A DNA stretch of 7,794 bases from Muribaculaceae bacterium (GTDB taxonomy: Bacteria; Bacteroidota; Bacteroidia; Bacteroidales; Muribaculaceae). The notes under the pieces were generated by a model. The model saw nothing but the letters and a program-made list of their open reading frames with translations. It searched no databases and was not told the DNA's origin. Shown piece after piece: positions 6,432 to 7,794 of this stretch (position 1 is its first letter; every line of letters starts with the position of its first letter). The DNA lies in NCBI GenBank assembly GCA_902836725.1, contig CADFRV010000110.1, forward strand, positions 1 through 7,794, written 5' to 3'. Both the position numbers and the translations under genes were made by a program.

Positions 6432-7751
6432 ATGCGTAACAACATAGGCATAATCATACACCGTGAATTCGCCGAGCGTGTGGCCAAAAAAAGTTTCATA
6501 ATCACCACACTGCTCATGCCGGTGCTGATGCTCCTGATGATGGCCGCCCCTGCACTTATAATGGCCTTCTCCTCCCCCTCCGACAAGCATCTTGCCGTAA
6601 TCGACGAAAGCGGGGTGATGTTCTCCCCCATCGAGGAGGGAACCAAAGATATCGAATACCTCACCGTGAACCAAGTGAAAGCCCCGCTCGATTCCGTAAT
6701 AGCCGACCGCGGCTACGACGGAGTGCTGTTCATCGGAGCCGATGTGGTTGAGAACCCGCGCAACGCTTTCCTCTACCTGCACGACGCAGGGGGCATAGAG
6801 GTGGAGAACACCATCAACAGCATACTGAAACAGAAAATCGAAGACACACGCCTGCGGGCATACAACATCGAGAACCTCGCGCAGATAATGGCCGAGGTGG
6901 AAGCCGACGTGCATGTGTCCACAATAAGGATCGATGACGACGGCGAGGAGGAGAGCACCTCGTCAACCATCTCCATGCTCATAGGCATGGCCATGACGTT
7001 CATCCTCTATATGTTCCTGCTCATGTACGGCCAGATGGTAATGACCTCGATAATAGAGGAGAAAAACAACCGCGTGCTCGAGCTTGTGGTCTCATCCGTG
7101 AAACCCATACAGCTGATGCTCGGCAAGATACTCGGTGTAGGGCTTGTGGCTGTATTGCAGGTATTCATATGGGGCGTGCTCATCTGCCTCATGTCGGCCT
7201 TCGTGGTGCCACTGCTGATGCCTGAGAGCATCACATCACAGGTTGAGATGATGAACGCGGGCACGCTCGACATGGCTTCCGGAGTGGATCCCGACATGCT
7301 GCGTGCCGTGGGGATGTTCACCTCCGTGGGGTATCTGGCCACACTGTTCGGGTACATCCTTCTGTTCCTCGTTGGGGGCTTCCTGTTCTATGCCTCGATT
7401 TTCGCGGCCATAGGCTCCGCTGTAGACAACATACAGGACGCCTCGCAGCTACAGTCGTTCGCCATCATCCCCATCATCGTGGCGCTCGTGTTCTCCATGA
7501 GTGTGGCCACCGATCCCAATACCTCGGCGGCATTCTGGTTCTCCATGATCCCCTTCACCTCCCCGATGGTGATGCTCGCGCGCATACCGTTCGGCATCCC
7601 CCATTGGGAGATATGGGTGTCTGTGGTGGTGCTTTACATATCGTTTGTCATAATGGCCTGGATAGCCGCCAAGATCTACCGCGTGGGCATATTCATGTAT
7701 GGCAAGAAACCAACCGTGCGCGACCTCATAAAATGGGCCAGATACAAATAA
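6432..7751 (+). CDS. ABC-2 type permease (NatB-like)
   Basis: This 439-residue membrane protein starts MRNNIGIIIHREFAERVAKK, a cytoplasmic amphipathic start typical of ABC-2 permeases. The first membrane helix is at about 22-46, followed by a large extracytoplasmic domain (about 47-178), then about five helices (roughly 179-202, 230-262, 298-325, 341-358, 395-415). Between helices 2 and 3 the cytoplasmic segment EEKNNRVLELVVSSVKP (209-225) leading to LGKILG (230-235) is the NatB/ABC2_membrane_3 hallmark and the likely contact to the ATPase. A second polar loop (about 263-292) lies outside. It pairs with the ATPase gene 47 nt upstream. The same frame is open upstream to 5616 through the ATPase gene, but that part is Arg/His/Pro-rich out-of-frame translation, so the start at 6432 is chosen. 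The exported substrate cannot be read from the sequence. Confidence 0.93.
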   Translation: MRNNIGIIIHREFAERVAKKSFIITTLLMPVLMLLMMAAPALIMAFSSPSDKHLAVIDESGVMFSPIEEGTKDIEYLTVNQVKAPLDSVIADRGYDGVLFIGADVVENPRNAFLYLHDAGGIEVENTINSILKQKIEDTRLRAYNIENLAQIMAEVEADVHVSTIRIDDDGEEESTSSTISMLIGMAMTFILYMFLLMYGQMVMTSIIEEKNNRVLELVVSSVKPIQLMLGKILGVGLVAVLQVFIWGVLICLMSAFVVPLLMPESITSQVEMMNAGTLDMASGVDPDMLRAVGMFTSVGYLATLFGYILLFLVGGFLFYASIFAAIGSAVDNIQDASQLQSFAIIPIIVALVFSMSVATDPNTSAAFWFSMIPFTSPMVMLARIPFGIPHWEIWVSVVVLYISFVIMAWIAAKIYRVGIFMYGKKPTVRDLIKWARYK

Positions 7752-7755
7752 CAGG

Positions 7756-7778
7756 CTGACCGCAGCTGTCAGGCTTTT
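7756..7778 (+). terminator. Possible weak intrinsic terminator after the ABC exporter operon
   Basis: CTGAC (7756-7760) pairs with GTCAG (7768-7772) around a 7-base loop, followed by GC and TTTT (7775-7778). It starts 5 nt after the permease stop. The stem is short and the T-run brief, so this is tentative; another gene of the operon could still follow beyond the edge. Confidence 0.3.
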
Positions 7779-7794
7779 CCGATCAAACTGCCAC

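Overview
The window looks like chromosomal DNA from a gut Bacteroidales, most likely Muribaculaceae (Duncaniella/Muribaculum-like); the family assignment is inference. The signs are moderately GC-rich genes with frequent ATA isoleucine codons, start codons without Shine-Dalgarno sequences, AT-rich intergenic regions carrying Bacteroidota-type TAnnTTTG -7 boxes, a hybrid two-component-type sugar sensor, and a typical Bacteroidales small winged-helix protein. There are no tRNA or rRNA genes, insertion sequences, CRISPR arrays or phage genes.

Layout: (1) Positions 1-516, minus strand: N-terminal 172 codons of a lipobox-bearing periplasmic sugar-binding protein, most likely the sensor half of a hybrid two-component regulator cut by the left edge. 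(2) Positions 733-2813, plus strand: a divergent two-gene operon of an MFS sugar importer and a PfkB-family fructokinase, 2 nt apart. Sensor, importer and kinase resemble the regulator/permease/fructokinase set of Bacteroides fructan-utilisation loci, so the likely logic is periplasmic fructose sensing, uptake as free sugar, then ATP-dependent phosphorylation. No SusC/SusD pair or GH32 enzyme is visible here. (3) Positions 2859-2926: a striking inverted repeat with 22-bp perfect arms and a nested small hairpin, lying between the convergent kinase and winged-helix genes. (4) Positions 2939-3157, minus strand: a 72-aa DUF2582-type winged-helix protein with a GC-rich palindrome just upstream. (5) Positions 3411-4445, plus strand: rsgA, the circularly permuted ribosome-assembly GTPase. 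(6) Positions 4458-5174, minus strand: an NlpC/P60 lipoprotein peptidase, convergent with rsgA at 12 nt. (7) Positions 5416-7751, plus strand: a NatA/NatB-like ABC exporter pair (ATPase plus ABC-2 permease), followed by a weak possible terminator at the right edge.

The three divergent junctions (516/733, 3157/3411, 5174/5416) each hold candidate -7 boxes facing both ways. These also help choose starts for rsgA and the NlpC/P60 gene. All genes appear intact apart from the one cut by the edge. I see no convincing new multi-gene system; the most unexplained structures are the long inverted repeat at 2859-2926 and the palindrome at 3179-3198.
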